Shown in pieces: positions 1 through 10,400 of a stretch of DNA of 64,000 nucleotides. The stretch is from assembly GCF_900637295.1 (NCBI RefSeq), contig NZ_LR134363.1:2480001-2544000 (forward strand), read 5' to 3'. Made by a program: the position numbers and the translations under genes. The notes below the pieces were generated by a model. The model did no database searches. It had not been told where the DNA came from and saw only the letters and a list, made by a program, of their open reading frames with translations. The stretch's first letter is position 1. Each line of letters opens with the position of its first letter. The stretch is from Actinomyces slackii. Its GTDB lineage: Bacteria > Actinomycetota > Actinomycetes > Actinomycetales > Actinomycetaceae.

Positions 1-788
1 AGGTCCGCGTGGTCTCCGCGGTGGGCTGGACGCTGCTGCTGACCTTCATGGCGATGTTCATCGGCATCATCCTGGCGGTGACCACGGCCATCATGCGCCA
101 GTCCTCCAACCCGGTGCTGCGGGTGGTCTCCCTGGCCTACCTGTGGTTCTTCCGCGGCACCCCGATCTACACCCAACTCGTGTTCTGGGGGGCGCTGTCC
201 GCCCTCTACCAGAATCTGAGCCTGGGGGTGCCCTTCGGCCCCGAGCTGCTGACCTTCAAGACCACCACCGTCTTCACGCCCTTCGTGGCCGCCGTGCTGG
301 GCCTGGGGATCAATGAGGGCGCCTACCTCTCGGAGATCGTGCGCTCGGGCCTGAACTCGGTGGACCGGGGCCAGTCGGAGGCGGCCCGGGCCCTGGGGAT
401 GTCCAAGGGCCAGATCCTGCGGCGCATCATCATCCCCCAGGCCATGCGCGTCATCGTGCCGCCCACCGGCAATGAGACGATCTCCATGCTCAAGACCACC
501 TCCCTGGTGCTGGCGGTCCCCTTCACCCTGGACCTGACCTTCGTGACGAACTCCTACGCCTCGTGGACCTACCAGACGATCCCCCTGCTCCTGGTGGCGG
601 CGATCTGGTACATCATCATCACCTCGATCCTCATGGTCTGCCAGCACTACATCGAGCGCTACTACGGCAAGGGATTCGACTCCGACTCCCCGGGCAAGGG
701 CGCCAAGCGCTCCCTGTCCGCGCGCCAGCAGGCGATCCTCGATGCCCACACCACCAAGGACGATCCCTTCCGGGAGGTCACCCCATGA
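1..788 (+). CDS. Amino-acid ABC transporter permease (5' partial)
   Basis: Inner-membrane permease of a polar amino-acid importer of the HisM/GlnP type. The frame is open to the left edge of the window, so the true start may lie outside; the first visible start codon is GTG at 9. Several hydrophobic segments are visible, as is the cytoplasmic EAA loop ([18 protein letters not shown]), which docks on the ATPase. The C-terminus is a short charged tail. The stop overlaps the start of the ATPase gene (ATGA), so the two are translationally coupled. A substrate-binding protein gene is expected upstream, outside the window. Substrate is not readable from the sequence. Confidence 0.9.
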   Translation, partial: VRVVSAVGWTLLLTFMAMFIGIILAVTTAIMRQSSNPVLRVVSLAYLWFFRGTPIYTQLVFWGALSALYQNLSLGVPFGPELLTFKTTTVFTPFVAAVLGLGINEGAYLSEIVRSGLNSVDRGQSEAARALGMSKGQILRRIIIPQAMRVIVPPTGNETISMLKTTSLVLAVPFTLDLTFVTNSYASWTYQTIPLLLVAAIWYIIITSILMVCQHYIERYYGKGFDSDSPGKGAKRSLSARQQAILDAHTTKDDPFREVTP

Positions 789-1606
789 GCGCACGCAACG
801 ACTCCCCCGCCACCTCCTCCCCTGCCGCGCCGGGCACGCCGAAGGTCGAGATCACGGGCCTGCACAAGTTCTTCGGCGAGCTGCATGTGCTGCGCGGCGT
901 GGACATGACGGTGGCGCCCGGATCGGTGACGGTGCTCGTGGGCCCCTCCGGATCGGGCAAGTCGACCCTGCTGCGCTGCATCAATGAGCTGGAGACCATT
1001 GATGCCGGGCGGGTGCGGGTCGACGGCGAGCTGATCGGCATGCGCGAGGTGGTCAAGGACGGGCGCACCGTGCTGCATGCGCTCTCCGACCGCGCCGCCG
1101 CCGCCCAGAGGGCCAAGATCGGCATGGTCTTCCAGCGCTTCAACCTCTTCCCGCATATGACGGCGCTGGCCAATGTCATGGAGGCACCGATCCATGTGCG
1201 CAAGATCCCCAAGGCGCAGGCCCGCAAGCGCGGCATCGAGCTGCTGGAGCGGGTGGGCCTGGGCGATCGCCTGGACCACTACCCCTCTCAGCTCTCCGGC
1301 GGCCAGCAGCAGCGCGTGGCCATTGCCCGGGCCCTGGCCATGGACCCCGAGCTCATGCTCTTCGATGAGCCGACCTCCGCCCTGGATCCCGAGCTGGTGG
1401 GCGAGGTCCTCCAGGTGATGAAGGACCTGGCGGCCTCGGGCATGACCATGGTGGTGGTCACCCATGAGATGGGCTTCGCCCGGGAGGTGGGCGACCAACT
1501 CATCTTCATGGACGGCGGCGTCATCTGCGAGTCCGGCCTGCCCACCGAGGTCCTCGACAACCCCCAGGCCGAGCGCACCAAGACCTTCCTGTCCTCGGTG
1601 CTCTAG
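785..1606 (+). CDS. Amino-acid ABC transporter ATP-binding protein
   Basis: ATPase of about 273 residues that powers the importer encoded just upstream. Walker [10 protein letters not shown] is at residues 53-61, the LSGGQQQR signature at 170-177, Walker B ends at D194-E195 (FDEPTSALD), and the switch histidine is in VTHEM. It matches the GlnQ/HisP polar amino-acid class, including a short insertion between the Walker A helix and the Q-loop. The ATG at 785 overlaps the permease stop. A longer reading frame runs upstream, but the ATG in the overlap is the natural start. The N-terminal Ser/Pro/Ala-rich 20 residues are probably disordered. Confidence 0.93.
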   Translation: MSARNDSPATSSPAAPGTPKVEITGLHKFFGELHVLRGVDMTVAPGSVTVLVGPSGSGKSTLLRCINELETIDAGRVRVDGELIGMREVVKDGRTVLHALSDRAAAAQRAKIGMVFQRFNLFPHMTALANVMEAPIHVRKIPKAQARKRGIELLERVGLGDRLDHYPSQLSGGQQQRVAIARALAMDPELMLFDEPTSALDPELVGEVLQVMKDLAASGMTMVVVTHEMGFAREVGDQLIFMDGGVICESGLPTEVLDNPQAERTKTFLSSVL

Positions 1607-1705
1607 GCACCGGGCGCAGGGCGGGCGGAGTCCTGTTTCAGCGACCGCCTCCAGGCGATCCGAGATAAACCATGTCACACGGCACATGACTATGGCGATG
1701 GTGGG

Positions 1706-1711
1706 TAGGAT
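1706..1711 (+). promoter_or_regulatory. Candidate -10 box for the conflict operon
   Basis: TAGGAT lies 29 bases before the GTG start of the Trypco1-like gene, and a good AGGAGG ribosome-binding site follows at 1729-1734. An imperfect inverted pair CATGT/ACATG lies just upstream at about 1672-1688. No convincing -35 box is seen. Confidence 0.4.
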
Positions 1712-1740
1712 GCGCGGGAAGCCATCCCTAGGAGGTCTCC

Positions 1741-2118
1741 GTGGCATTCCCCACCACGATCACAACGAGAATCGGCAGGCAGGACGTTGAGATCGAGGCG
1801 GTTCCCGCGCGCCGCAGCGGTACGGAGCAGACCTCTGCGGCCAGCAGGGCCCGTGATCGGGCGGAGGATGCCTTTGAGGCGGTGCGCTCGGTCATCGGGG
1901 CCGTGGCCAGTGACCTGTCCCAGACCCTGGACGATCTCGGTGCCGCTGGCCCCGCTCCGGCCGAGGTGACGGCGACGATCGGTCTGAAGATCACGACGGC
2001 GGGGACGGTCGTCGTGGCTTCCTCCACTGCCGAGGTCTCCATCGCGGTGTCCATGACCTTCCGCCCCGAGTCCTCGGCGTCCTCGGCGAGGACCGCGAGG
2101 CGCGGCGAGCAGGCGTGA
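1741..2118 (+). CDS. Trypco1-like (trypsin-co-occurring domain 1) small protein
   Basis: A 125-residue protein with a strong AGGAGG ribosome-binding site, starting at GTG. The sequence shows an N-terminal beta segment, an amphipathic helix (residues about 35-65) and the strand-rich core EVTATIGLKITTAGTVVVAS followed by SIAVSMTF. This fits the family called trypsin-co-occurring domain 1 (CU044_2847 type), small proteins encoded beside trypsin-like and STAND proteins in bacterial conflict loci. Its stop overlaps the next start, so the two products are probably made in fixed ratio and act together. The molecular role is unknown; it could be an adaptor, substrate or effector of the protease. The last 20 residues are low complexity. 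Confidence 0.7.
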   Translation: MAFPTTITTRIGRQDVEIEAVPARRSGTEQTSAASRARDRAEDAFEAVRSVIGAVASDLSQTLDDLGAAGPAPAEVTATIGLKITTAGTVVVASSTAEVSIAVSMTFRPESSASSARTARRGEQA

Positions 2119-5100
2119 TGCGCATGGCGGCGCCGGAATTCCTTGGCAGGGTGCTCGGCTCTGCGGGCACCGCGGTGGGGACGTGCTGGCTGGCGGCCCC
2201 CGGCCTGGTGGTCACGGCGGCGCATGTCATCAGGGATGCCACCGGAGAGGTCATCGCCCCAGGTGCTGAGCACGAGGCGCCCGAGGTGACCGTCGAGCCG
2301 ATGCGGGGCACGGCGATTGCCGCGCGTCTGACCAGGCTCGACCCGGTTCTTGATATCGCCTCCCTGGAGGTCGATGCCGACCGTTGGCCGGCCGCACCGC
2401 CGCCACTGGGCGACGCTGCCATGCACGCCGAGGTGGAGGTGCATGGCATGGCGATCATGGAGGATCGCGGTCGAGACCGCTCCTTCGAGTACTACTCGAC
2501 CACTGGGCACTGGGACGGCACGAGTCTGGAGCAGGGGGTGCCTCTGGCCCGCATCGACTGCAAGAGTCTGCATCCCGGGATGTCCGGCGCACCGGTCCTT
2601 CTCAGCGGCACCTCTTGCGACTCCTCCGGGGTGACCGCTCCCGCGGTCGTGGGCATGGTGCTCTCCCGCTACAACGCCCCCGACTCCTGGGGCAGGGATA
2701 CCGTGTGGCTGGCCCCGGTGGAGGAGCTTCGGCGTTTCATTGATCCCAGCGGCAGCCTCCTACCGGATGCCACGGGGCCCTGTGCCGCCCCAGCGCGGGT
2801 GAGTCTGCGCATTGACGATCACCGGGTGCATCTGACCTGCGCGGAGCTGGGGATCGACCTGACGGCTGACCACGATGGGCCTGATGCGGATATCCGTTGG
2901 GCTCTGGAGGAGCTCGCGCGCAACCGGCATTCCACGCGTTACGGACATTCGCTCGCGGCCCGAGAGTCCAGTCAGGCGGTGAGCGAAGGCGTGGAGCGCG
3001 TCGGGCGGCGCTTGTCCGAGCTCTTCGTCTCCGGGGAGATGAGCGAGGCGCTGCGCGGCATTCTCAGGCAAGCCGAGGCTGGGCACCAACCGGTGCTCCT
3101 CGCCCTGGATCTCAGCGCCGCAGGCCAGGAGTTGCGCGCCCTGCCCTGGGAGTCCTTATGGCTTGCCGGGGAGTCGGAGCCCGTGGCGCTGCACTATCTG
3201 GTCGCGCTCTTCCGCCGCGCGGGCTCAGGCGCCGAGCCTCATGCGGTGGAGGGGCCTCTGACCATTGTTGTTGCCATCGCCTCGCCGATTGAGGGCGGTG
3301 GCGCACCGCTGGACTACCAGTCCGAGCTGCGCAACATCCTCGAGGCAGTGCATTCGGCACGCGGTGCCGGCGCTCGGGTGCGGATCATCCACTTCGCCAC
3401 CACTGAGGCCATCCGCAGGGCGCTGGATGAGGGCGATGTCCATGTTCTTCACATCTCGGCGCACGGCTCGGCGGGCCATCTGCTGCTGGAGGATGAGGAC
3501 TCCCGTGCCCGGAAGGTGACCGCCGCTGAGTTCGTCAGGGAGGCCATCCCTGCCGGCATGATGCCGCCGGTCATCTGCCTGGCCGCCTGCGAGACGAGCC
3601 TGAGCGGTCAGGCGGAGATCGGCTCCTTCGCTGATGGCTTGGCCGATGCCGGGGCTCCCGCGGTGGTGGGCACGACGAGCGCGATCTCGGACCGCTACGC
3701 GACGCTTGTCTTCGCCAGTCTCTACCGGGAGCTGGCCAGTGCGAGCAGACCTGAGACGATCACCGCTCTGGCCCACGCTCGCCGCAGCACCGTCAAGGAG
3801 CTCGACCGCAGTAAGGACCCGCGCAACCAGGATGATCAGGTTCGCGGGGACTGGAGCGTTGTCACCGCCACAACGGCGCGTTGGGAGAATCCTCTGCCCA
3901 TCACGCGCAGCAGCGGGCCAAGTCTTCCTTCCTGGGGGTCACCGTCGCGCTCTCGGCGCATCGGAGAGCTTCTCACCCTGGAGCCTGGGGATTTTGTGGG
4001 ACGGCGGCGCGAGCAGCATGAGGTGCCCAGACTGCTCCTATCCCCGCAGTGCTCGGGCGTGGTCCTCCAGGGGATCGGCGGAGTGGGAAAGACCACCCTG
4101 GCAACAGAGGTCATCCGGCGCCTCACGGAGATCGACCCCTCGACCATCATCGTGCCCTTGAAGGGAATGGTGACGGCCGATCAGGTGCTTCAGGCCACCG
4201 CATCGGCTCTGTGCAAGGCCTTCCCCGGGCAGGAGGACACTGGCTTCAACCAACTTCTCAATCACTTGCGGAGCGGAGATCTACGCTGGCAGGACCGGCT
4301 CGAAGTGCTGAGCGAGCAGGTACTGGATGAATACCCGGTGATCCTGGTTCTCGATAACGCGGAGGACAACCTGCTCGAGCCGGGCGAGGGCTCGTCACAC
4401 CGCGAGCTGCGTGATTCGCAGTTGGCCGAGTTCCTCACCGCCTGGGGCAGTGATCCCGGGCGCGGCGGAATGCTCATCACCTGCCGGTATCCCTTCGAGC
4501 TGACTGGGCTGACGGGTATGGAAACCAGGCAGGTTCCCCCGCTGTCCTGGCCCGAGACTCTCCACATGGTCTGGGCGCTGCCGCAGTTGGCCTGGCTGCC
4601 CTGGGAGGACCTGCACACCCTCTGGTCGTCGGTGGGCGGGCACCCGCGAACCCTGGAGACGGTGGATGCCCTGCTTGTTCACGGAGCAGGACGACTGAGG
4701 CATGTGACCGACAGGCTCCGCACTGCCCTGGACACTGTTCTGGCGGGATCGGACACCACCCCGGCGCAGTGGCTGGCACAGGAGCGCACCCTGGATTCCG
4801 CCCTGGCCGATGCCGTGACCGTGGCCGCCGATGACATCATTCTTCCCGAGCTGCTAGAGACGCTGACGGCGGAGGCCCACCGTCTCCTGGCGGCGGTCTC
4901 GGTCTTCACCGAGCCCATCCCCTTGGAGGCCATCGCCTTCGTCTCTCGACCACAGGCAGCGTCCGCTGGCACCGATGAGGATGCGCAGTGGCTCACCCAG
5001 TGGAGACAGACACCGGAGTCCGATTCCCTCATCGCCCAGTTAGATGAGCTGTGTCGCTCCTCTTTGCTCACTGAGATAAAAAGCTCCAAGGATTCAGCCG

Positions 5101-6656
5101 CGCCCCCTCAGTGGTTCGTGCATCGTTGGACTGCGACGGCCCTGGAGAGGGTCTGGGAGCAGGCCGAGGAGTCGATGCCCTCCTCCGCATCTCGTCATGA
5201 GCGTGCCGCACGCTACTGGCTCACGAGATTCCGCGTGACCCAGCAGGGGCAGGAAGCGGATGCCCATGATCTCTTGCTCGTACGGGATCATCGACTGGCT
5301 GCGGGAGACGTCGAAGGAGCCGATTCTGTATCCCAGAAGGTAGTCTCCCGGATGATCACTAGTGGAATGTGGGATGACGCGGCATCCCTGGCGCGCCAGC
5401 AGTTGAACGCTGCGGCCCCAGGCAGCGTCGCGGCGGCTGAATGGTCGCAGCGGTTAGGGGATGTCTTCCAGAAACAGGGCTATTATCAAGTCGCCCAGGA
5501 CCACTACCACCAATCCCTCACCACCTTCCGCGAACTCGACGACAAGCAAGGCGCCGCACAAACTTTCGGTAACCTGGGGAGAATCGCCCAACTCCAGGGT
5601 GAGTACTCCACTGCCGAGGACCTCTACCACCAATCCCTCACCACCTTCCGCGAACTCGGCGACAAGCAAGCCGCCGCACAAACCCTCAACAACCTGGGGA
5701 ACCTCACCCAACTCCAGGGCGAGTACTCCAAAGCCCAGGACCTCTACCACCAATCCCTCACCACCTTCCGCGAACTCGGCGACAAGCAAGGCGCCACACG
5801 AGCCCTCGGTAACCTGGGGAAAATCGCCCAACTCCAGGGTGAGTACTCCACTGCCGAGGACCTCTACCACCAATCCCTCACCACCTTCCGCGAACTCGGC
5901 GACAAGCAAGGCACCGCACAAATCCTTCGCCAACTGGGAATCCTCGCCCGACTCCAGGGCGACTATCCCACTGCCGAGGACCTCTACCACCAATCCCTCA
6001 CCACCTTCCGCGAACTCGGCGACAAGCAAGGCGCCACACGAGCCCTCGGGAATCTTGGGAACCTCGCCCACGACCAGGGCGAGTACTCCAAGGCTCAAGA
6101 CCTCTACCACCAATCCCTCACCACCTTCCGCGAACTCGGCGACAAGCAAGGCGCCACACGAGCCCTCGGGAATCTTGGGAACCTCGCCCACGACCAGGGC
6201 GAGTACTCCAAGGCTCAAGACCTCTACCACCAATCCCTCGCCATCTTCCGCGAACTCGGCGACAAGCACAGCACCGCAACAACCCTCCATAATCTAGGAA
6301 CCCTCGCCCATAGCCAGAGCGAACACTCTGTCGCCCATGAGTGCTTTAAGGAAGCGCTCATGATTTCAGAGGAGATCAATTATCTCCTTTTGATGAGGAT
6401 GATTCTTCAAGATCTGGCCATCCTCATTGTTGACCACCCGCAGGACGAGTATGTTCTTCTCCTCCACTCGCACACTCTGAGCTATGCGCTCCTCACCCAG
6501 GATGAGGAGATGGCGAAAGAGTCCTGCCGCGCGCTGCACGAACTGGCGCGGACTGGCAACCGCGATGTTGTACGGGAGTATCTCAATGACGCCCTGCGCT
6601 TCCTTGATGAGGAGAGCCGTGAGCGCCTGATCGCGGGCATCCTCAACGAGGAGTGA
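2115..6656 (+). CDS. Trypsin-CHAT-STAND NTPase-TPR multidomain conflict protein
   Basis: A 1513-residue protein that appears to hold four modules. A trypsin-like serine protease comes first, with candidate triad H37 (TAAHVI), D80 (LDIASL) and S157 (GMSGAP). A CHAT caspase-like protease follows, with dyad H450 (ISAHGS) and C492 (LAACETS). Next is a STAND/NB-ARC-type NTPase with Walker A GIGGVGKTT at 653-661 and Walker B ending at D747 (ILVLDNAED). Residues about 1122-1420 are tetratricopeptide repeats of 40 residues, followed by a helical tail. STAND proteins usually stay inactive until their repeat sensor binds a ligand, then oligomerise; here two protease modules would be the output (inference). 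No signal peptide or membrane segment is seen. GTG 2115 overlaps the preceding stop; ATG 2118 or 2124 are alternatives. Phage defence or self-killing is the best guess, not shown. Confidence 0.85.
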   Translation: MMRMAAPEFLGRVLGSAGTAVGTCWLAAPGLVVTAAHVIRDATGEVIAPGAEHEAPEVTVEPMRGTAIAARLTRLDPVLDIASLEVDADRWPAAPPPLGDAAMHAEVEVHGMAIMEDRGRDRSFEYYSTTGHWDGTSLEQGVPLARIDCKSLHPGMSGAPVLLSGTSCDSSGVTAPAVVGMVLSRYNAPDSWGRDTVWLAPVEELRRFIDPSGSLLPDATGPCAAPARVSLRIDDHRVHLTCAELGIDLTADHDGPDADIRWALEELARNRHSTRYGHSLAARESSQAVSEGVERVGRRLSELFVSGEMSEALRGILRQAEAGHQPVLLALDLSAAGQELRALPWESLWLAGESEPVALHYLVALFRRAGSGAEPHAVEGPLTIVVAIASPIEGGGAPLDYQSELRNILEAVHSARGAGARVRIIHFATTEAIRRALDEGDVHVLHISAHGSAGHLLLEDEDSRARKVTAAEFVREAIPAGMMPPVICLAACETSLSGQAEIGSFADGLADAGAPAVVGTTSAISDRYATLVFASLYRELASASRPETITALAHARRSTVKELDRSKDPRNQDDQVRGDWSVVTATTARWENPLPITRSSGPSLPSWGSPSRSRRIGELLTLEPGDFVGRRREQHEVPRLLLSPQCSGVVLQGIGGVGKTTLATEVIRRLTEIDPSTIIVPLKGMVTADQVLQATASALCKAFPGQEDTGFNQLLNHLRSGDLRWQDRLEVLSEQVLDEYPVILVLDNAEDNLLEPGEGSSHRELRDSQLAEFLTAWGSDPGRGGMLITCRYPFELTGLTGMETRQVPPLSWPETLHMVWALPQLAWLPWEDLHTLWSSVGGHPRTLETVDALLVHGAGRLRHVTDRLRTALDTVLAGSDTTPAQWLAQERTLDSALADAVTVAADDIILPELLETLTAEAHRLLAAVSVFTEPIPLEAIAFVSRPQAASAGTDEDAQWLTQWRQTPESDSLIAQLDELCRSSLLTEIKSSKDSAAPPQWFVHRWTATALERVWEQAEESMPSSASRHERAARYWLTRFRVTQQGQEADAHDLLLVRDHRLAAGDVEGADSVSQKVVSRMITSGMWDDAASLARQQLNAAAPGSVAAAEWSQRLGDVFQKQGYYQVAQDHYHQSLTTFRELDDKQGAAQTFGNLGRIAQLQGEYSTAEDLYHQSLTTFRELGDKQAAAQTLNNLGNLTQLQGEYSKAQDLYHQSLTTFRELGDKQGATRALGNLGKIAQLQGEYSTAEDLYHQSLTTFRELGDKQGTAQILRQLGILARLQGDYPTAEDLYHQSLTTFRELGDKQGATRALGNLGNLAHDQGEYSKAQDLYHQSLTTFRELGDKQGATRALGNLGNLAHDQGEYSKAQDLYHQSLAIFRELGDKHSTATTLHNLGTLAHSQSEHSVAHECFKEALMISEEINYLLLMRMILQDLAILIVDHPQDEYVLLLHSHTLSYALLTQDEEMAKESCRALHELARTGNRDVVREYLNDALRFLDEESRERLIAGILNEE
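5481..6320 (+). repeat. Seven tandem 120-bp TPR-encoding repeat units
   Basis: Seven consecutive 120-bp units begin at 5481, 5601, 5721, 5841, 5961, 6081 and 6201, each encoding one 40-residue TPR with the core DLYHQSLTTFRELGDKQ. The stretches 6001-6119 and 6121-6239 are identical base for base, including silent positions, which indicates a very recent unit duplication. Variation between units is concentrated in the first helix (for example QGEYSTAE, QGEYSKAQ, QGDYPTAE). Confidence 0.95.
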
Positions 6657-6661
6657 TGCCG

Positions 6662-7390
6662 TTAGGAGCCGGCCCGCCAGGCGCCCTCGTTCCAGTCCAG
6701 GAGGCGCCAGCCGGAGGCGGGACCGCCCTCGACCACGGCGATGCCCGTGTTGGGCAGGGGCGAGTTGGCGATCCAGGCCGGGTCCACGCCGGAGGCCTTC
6801 GCCGCGGCCAGGGCCGTCCACAGGCGCAGGATCGTGCCATGGGCCACCAGCAGGGCGGTTCCACCGCCCGCCGCAGCAGCATCCTTCCCAGTGGTGCCCC
6901 TCCCAGCGGCACCCTGCCCGAGCACGGGGTTCTCCTGCGCGCTGGTCTGAGTGCCCTGGTCTCCGGCGATCTCCTCGACCACGGCGTTGAAGCGCTCGAA
7001 GGTGGACTGACCGTCCTCGTGGGAGCCAGGGATGCGGGCCGCGGTACGCCCCACCATCCAGGAGCGGGTGGTGTCCATGTAGCAGCGCATGGAGCGCGCA
7101 TCCGTGTTCATCTCCAGCTCCCCGGCCAGGACCTCGCGCAGCCCACTGGCGATGCGGGCGGTGATCCCCGTGGCGGCCTCCAGTGGGGCGATGGTCTGGC
7201 GGGCGCGCAGGATCGGGGAGACCCACAGGGAGGAGATGCCCTCCAGGTGCCCGGCGGCCTCCAGGCGCCCCGGCAGGGCCCGGGCCTGGGCCTGGCCCTC
7301 ATCGTCAAGGGGGTTGCCGGGGAAGGCGGTGTCCAGGGCGTTCATGACATTGGCGATGGTGCGGCCGTGACGGACCAGGAGGAGTTTCAC
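6662..7390 (-). CDS. Histidine phosphatase family protein (phosphoglycerate-mutase fold)
   Basis: A protein of about 242 residues that begins KLLLVRHGRT with the phospho-accepting histidine at residue 8; the second histidine lies in LLVAHGTILRLW. These are the marks of the phosphoglycerate mutase/acid phosphatase superfamily. Residues about 155-190 form a Gly/Ala/Thr-rich insertion that is probably a disordered loop. GTG at 7390 is chosen because the motif starts there; a weak -10-like CAGACT lies 7 bases before it. It is downstream of glnE on the same strand. The substrate cannot be told; many relatives are broad-specificity phosphatases rather than mutases. Confidence 0.85.
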   Translation of the reverse strand: MKLLLVRHGRTIANVMNALDTAFPGNPLDDEGQAQARALPGRLEAAGHLEGISSLWVSPILRARQTIAPLEAATGITARIASGLREVLAGELEMNTDARSMRCYMDTTRSWMVGRTAARIPGSHEDGQSTFERFNAVVEEIAGDQGTQTSAQENPVLGQGAAGRGTTGKDAAAAGGGTALLVAHGTILRLWTALAAAKASGVDPAWIANSPLPNTGIAVVEGGPASGWRLLDWNEGAWRAGS

Positions 7391-7436
7391 GGACCCAAGT
7401 CTGCCAGCCGCCCGCGCCACCTGGCCCCTCACCCGC

Positions 7437-10400
7437 TCAGCTCCAGGGGTAAGGCCCCTCACGGCGCCTGCGGGGCCGGGCCGCTCCCCCGCGCCTAGCG
7501 CCACCCGGGGCCGGCCGGCGCGCCTGACCGCCAGGGGCTCCAGTGCCGCCGGGGCTACCGGCACTGTGCCTCTGCTGGCCCCTCGCCTCCCCCGAGCTGC
7601 CCGCCTCATCAGGGCGCTCGCCCGCATCGGCGGCGGGCCGGCTCCCCCTGTCACTGTCCGGCCCCGGCCGGCCCGGGACAGCCGACCGGCGTCCTGCCGC
7701 GCTTCGCCTGCTGCGCGCCTGCGGCACGGCCTCCTCATCGCGCAGGGCGGCGCGACTGATCGGCTCCCGGGCGGGGACTGCCAGAGCCTCGTCCTCCTCC
7801 CCCGAGGCATCGGCGTCCGCGGCCTCCGCGCCGAAGATGAGGTGCTCGGCGGCGCTGCGGGCGTGGCGGGCGCTGCGCCGGTAGAGGTCCTCCAACTCGC
7901 GCTCCCGCCCGGCGGACAGGCCGATGAGCCGACCCACCAGGCGGATCTCCCTGATGGCATCTGGCAGGACCTGGTTGCGGGGGGCGGAGGTCCGCGCTGT
8001 GCCCAGGACAATGGCGGCGCGCAGGCGGCTGGCCATCACCCAGGCGGCCGCGAGCGCTCCGCCCTCCTCGGCGCTGAGCAGCCCCGCGCTGACGGCGGCG
8101 CGCAGGGTCTCCAGGGTGGAGGTGGTGCGCAGGCCCTCATGCTGGCCGGCGTGGCGCAGCTGGAGGATCTGGGCACTCCACTCCACGTCGCTCAGCCCCC
8201 CGGGGCCGAGCTTGAGGTGGCGGGCGGGGGCGATGCCGCGGGGCAGGCGCTCGGTCTCCACGCGCGCCTTGATGCGGCGGATCTCCCTGAGCTCATCACG
8301 GCTCAGGCCCTGGGGGGCCCAGCGCAGGGGGTTGATGAGCGCCTCGAATCGGCGGCCGAGCCCCGGGTCCCCGGCGCATGCCCGGGCGCGCAGGAGGGCC
8401 TGGCGCTCCCACACCTGCGCCCAGCGCCCGTAGTAGTCGGCGTAGGCCTGGAGGGATCGGCTCATGGCGCCCTGCCGTCCCTCCGGGCGCAGATCGGCGT
8501 CGACCTCCAGGGGGTGGGGGCGGGCGGCGGCCAGCAGGCGGACGGTGGTGCGGGCCACGGCCTCGGCCTCGCCGGCGGCCCGACCCTCCTCGACCCCGGG
8601 GGCGGGCTCGTGGACGAAGAGCACGTCGGCATCCGAGGCGTAGCTGGTCTCCGCCCCGCCCAGGCGCCCCATGGCGATGATGGCGTGCCTGGCCAGGGGG
8701 CCCTGCGGATCCTGCGGGTCCTGTGCGGGGTGACCGTCCGGGTCCTGGCCGCTGCGCTGGGCGGCCACCAGGGCGGTGGCCACGCTCAGCGCCCCGGCCA
8801 GGACGGCGTCGGTGGCGCTGGTGAGGATGGCGGCGGTGCGGCGCGGGTCGATGCCGTCGAGGCAGTCGGCCAGCAGGGCGCGCACCTCCTCGCGGGCGCG
8901 CACCCGCACCACGGCCTGGACGGCCTCCAGGGCCTGGGCCTCCAGGGCGGTGGCCTCGGTGGCGTCCAGGGGACGGCGGCGCAGGACGGAGGCGATCTCC
9001 TCGGCCAGGGCCTCGGGCGTGCGGGGGGCGAGCTCGGCGTCGTCATCGAGCCAGGCGATGGACTCGGGGAACTCGGTGAGGCGCTCGGTGGCCCAGTGGG
9101 AGCCGGACAGGACCTGGCACAGTCGCTGGGCCGCCACCGGGGAGTCGCGCAGCATGGCCAGGTACCAGTGGGAGCCCCCGATGGTCTCGGAGAGCTTGCG
9201 GAAGGACAGCAGCCCGGCGTCGGGGTCGGCCCCCTGCCCGATCCATCCGATGATGACCGGCAGGAGCTGTCGCTGGATGGCCGCGCGCCGGGAGACCCCC
9301 TCGGTCAGGGCCTGGATGTGGCGCAGGGCGCCCTCGGCGTCGAGGTAGCCCACGGCCTGGAGGCGCTCGCGCGCGGCCTGGGGGCTCAGGGCCATCTCGT
9401 CGGCACTCAGGCTGGCGGCGGCGCCCAGGAGGGGGCGGTAGTAGATCTCCTCGTGCAGGGCACGCACGCGGCGGCGCAGCTCGCGGAAGACGGTCCACAG
9501 GGAGGGGGCGTCGGCCAGGGATCGGTGCAGGCTGCGGCCGATGCGCCGCAGGTCCTCGGGCCGGGAGGGCAGCTCGTGGGTGCGGCGCAGGCGGTGGAGC
9601 TGGGCGCGGTGCTCCAGGACGCGCAGGGCCTTGTAGCAGTCGGCCAGGGCGGCGGCGTCCTGCCGGCTGACGTAGCCGCCGTCGGACAGGGCCCTCAGGG
9701 CCTCCAGGGTGGCGGGGGCGCGCAGGGCAGGGTCGCCGCGGCCGTGGACGAGCTGGAGGAGCTGGACGGTGAACTCGACGTCCCGCAGGCCTCCCGGCCC
9801 CAGCTTGATGCGCCGGTCGGTGCCGGCCCGCTCCGAGGCGCGCTCCACGCGCTGGCGCATGGCGCGCGCGTCCTCCACGAAGTTCTCGCGGCTGGAGGCC
9901 TGCCACACCAGCGGGGTGATGGCCTGGGAGTAGGCCGCGCCCAGCTCAGCGCTGCCGGCGGCAGGGCGCGCCTTGAGCAGGGCCTGGAACTCCCAGGACT
10001 CGGCCCAGCGCTGGTAGTAGCTCAGGTGGGACTCCAGGGTGCGCACCAGGGCGCCGTCCTTGCCCTCGGGGCGCAGCGCCGTGTCCAGGGGCCACAGGGC
10101 GGGCTCGGGCCCGGTGGCGGAGGTGATGCGGGCCAGCTCTGTGGCGATGAGGGTGCCGGTGGCCACGATCCGCTCCTCGGTGAGCCCGGCCTGGGGGTCG
10201 GTGGGGGCGACGACGTAGACGACGTCGATATCCGAGATGTAGTTCAGCTCTCCGGCCCCGGTTTTGCCCATGGCGATGATGGCCAGCTCGACCTCCTGGG
10301 CCCGGGGGCCGACGGCGGCCCGGGCGATGAGCAGGGCGGCCTCCAGGGCGGCGTCGGCCAGGCGGGTCATGCGCTCCCCCACGGTGGCCATGTGCTCAAC

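Noticed and set aside
5454-6297. Two 278-codon open frames, one on each strand, over the TPR repeats
   Set aside because: The repeat length of 120 bp is a multiple of three, so any frame without a stop in one unit stays open through all units; the sensible protein is the TPR frame.
5481-6320. Regular direct repeats that could suggest a CRISPR array
   Set aside because: Units are 120 bp, contiguous without spacers, and encode TPRs in frame.
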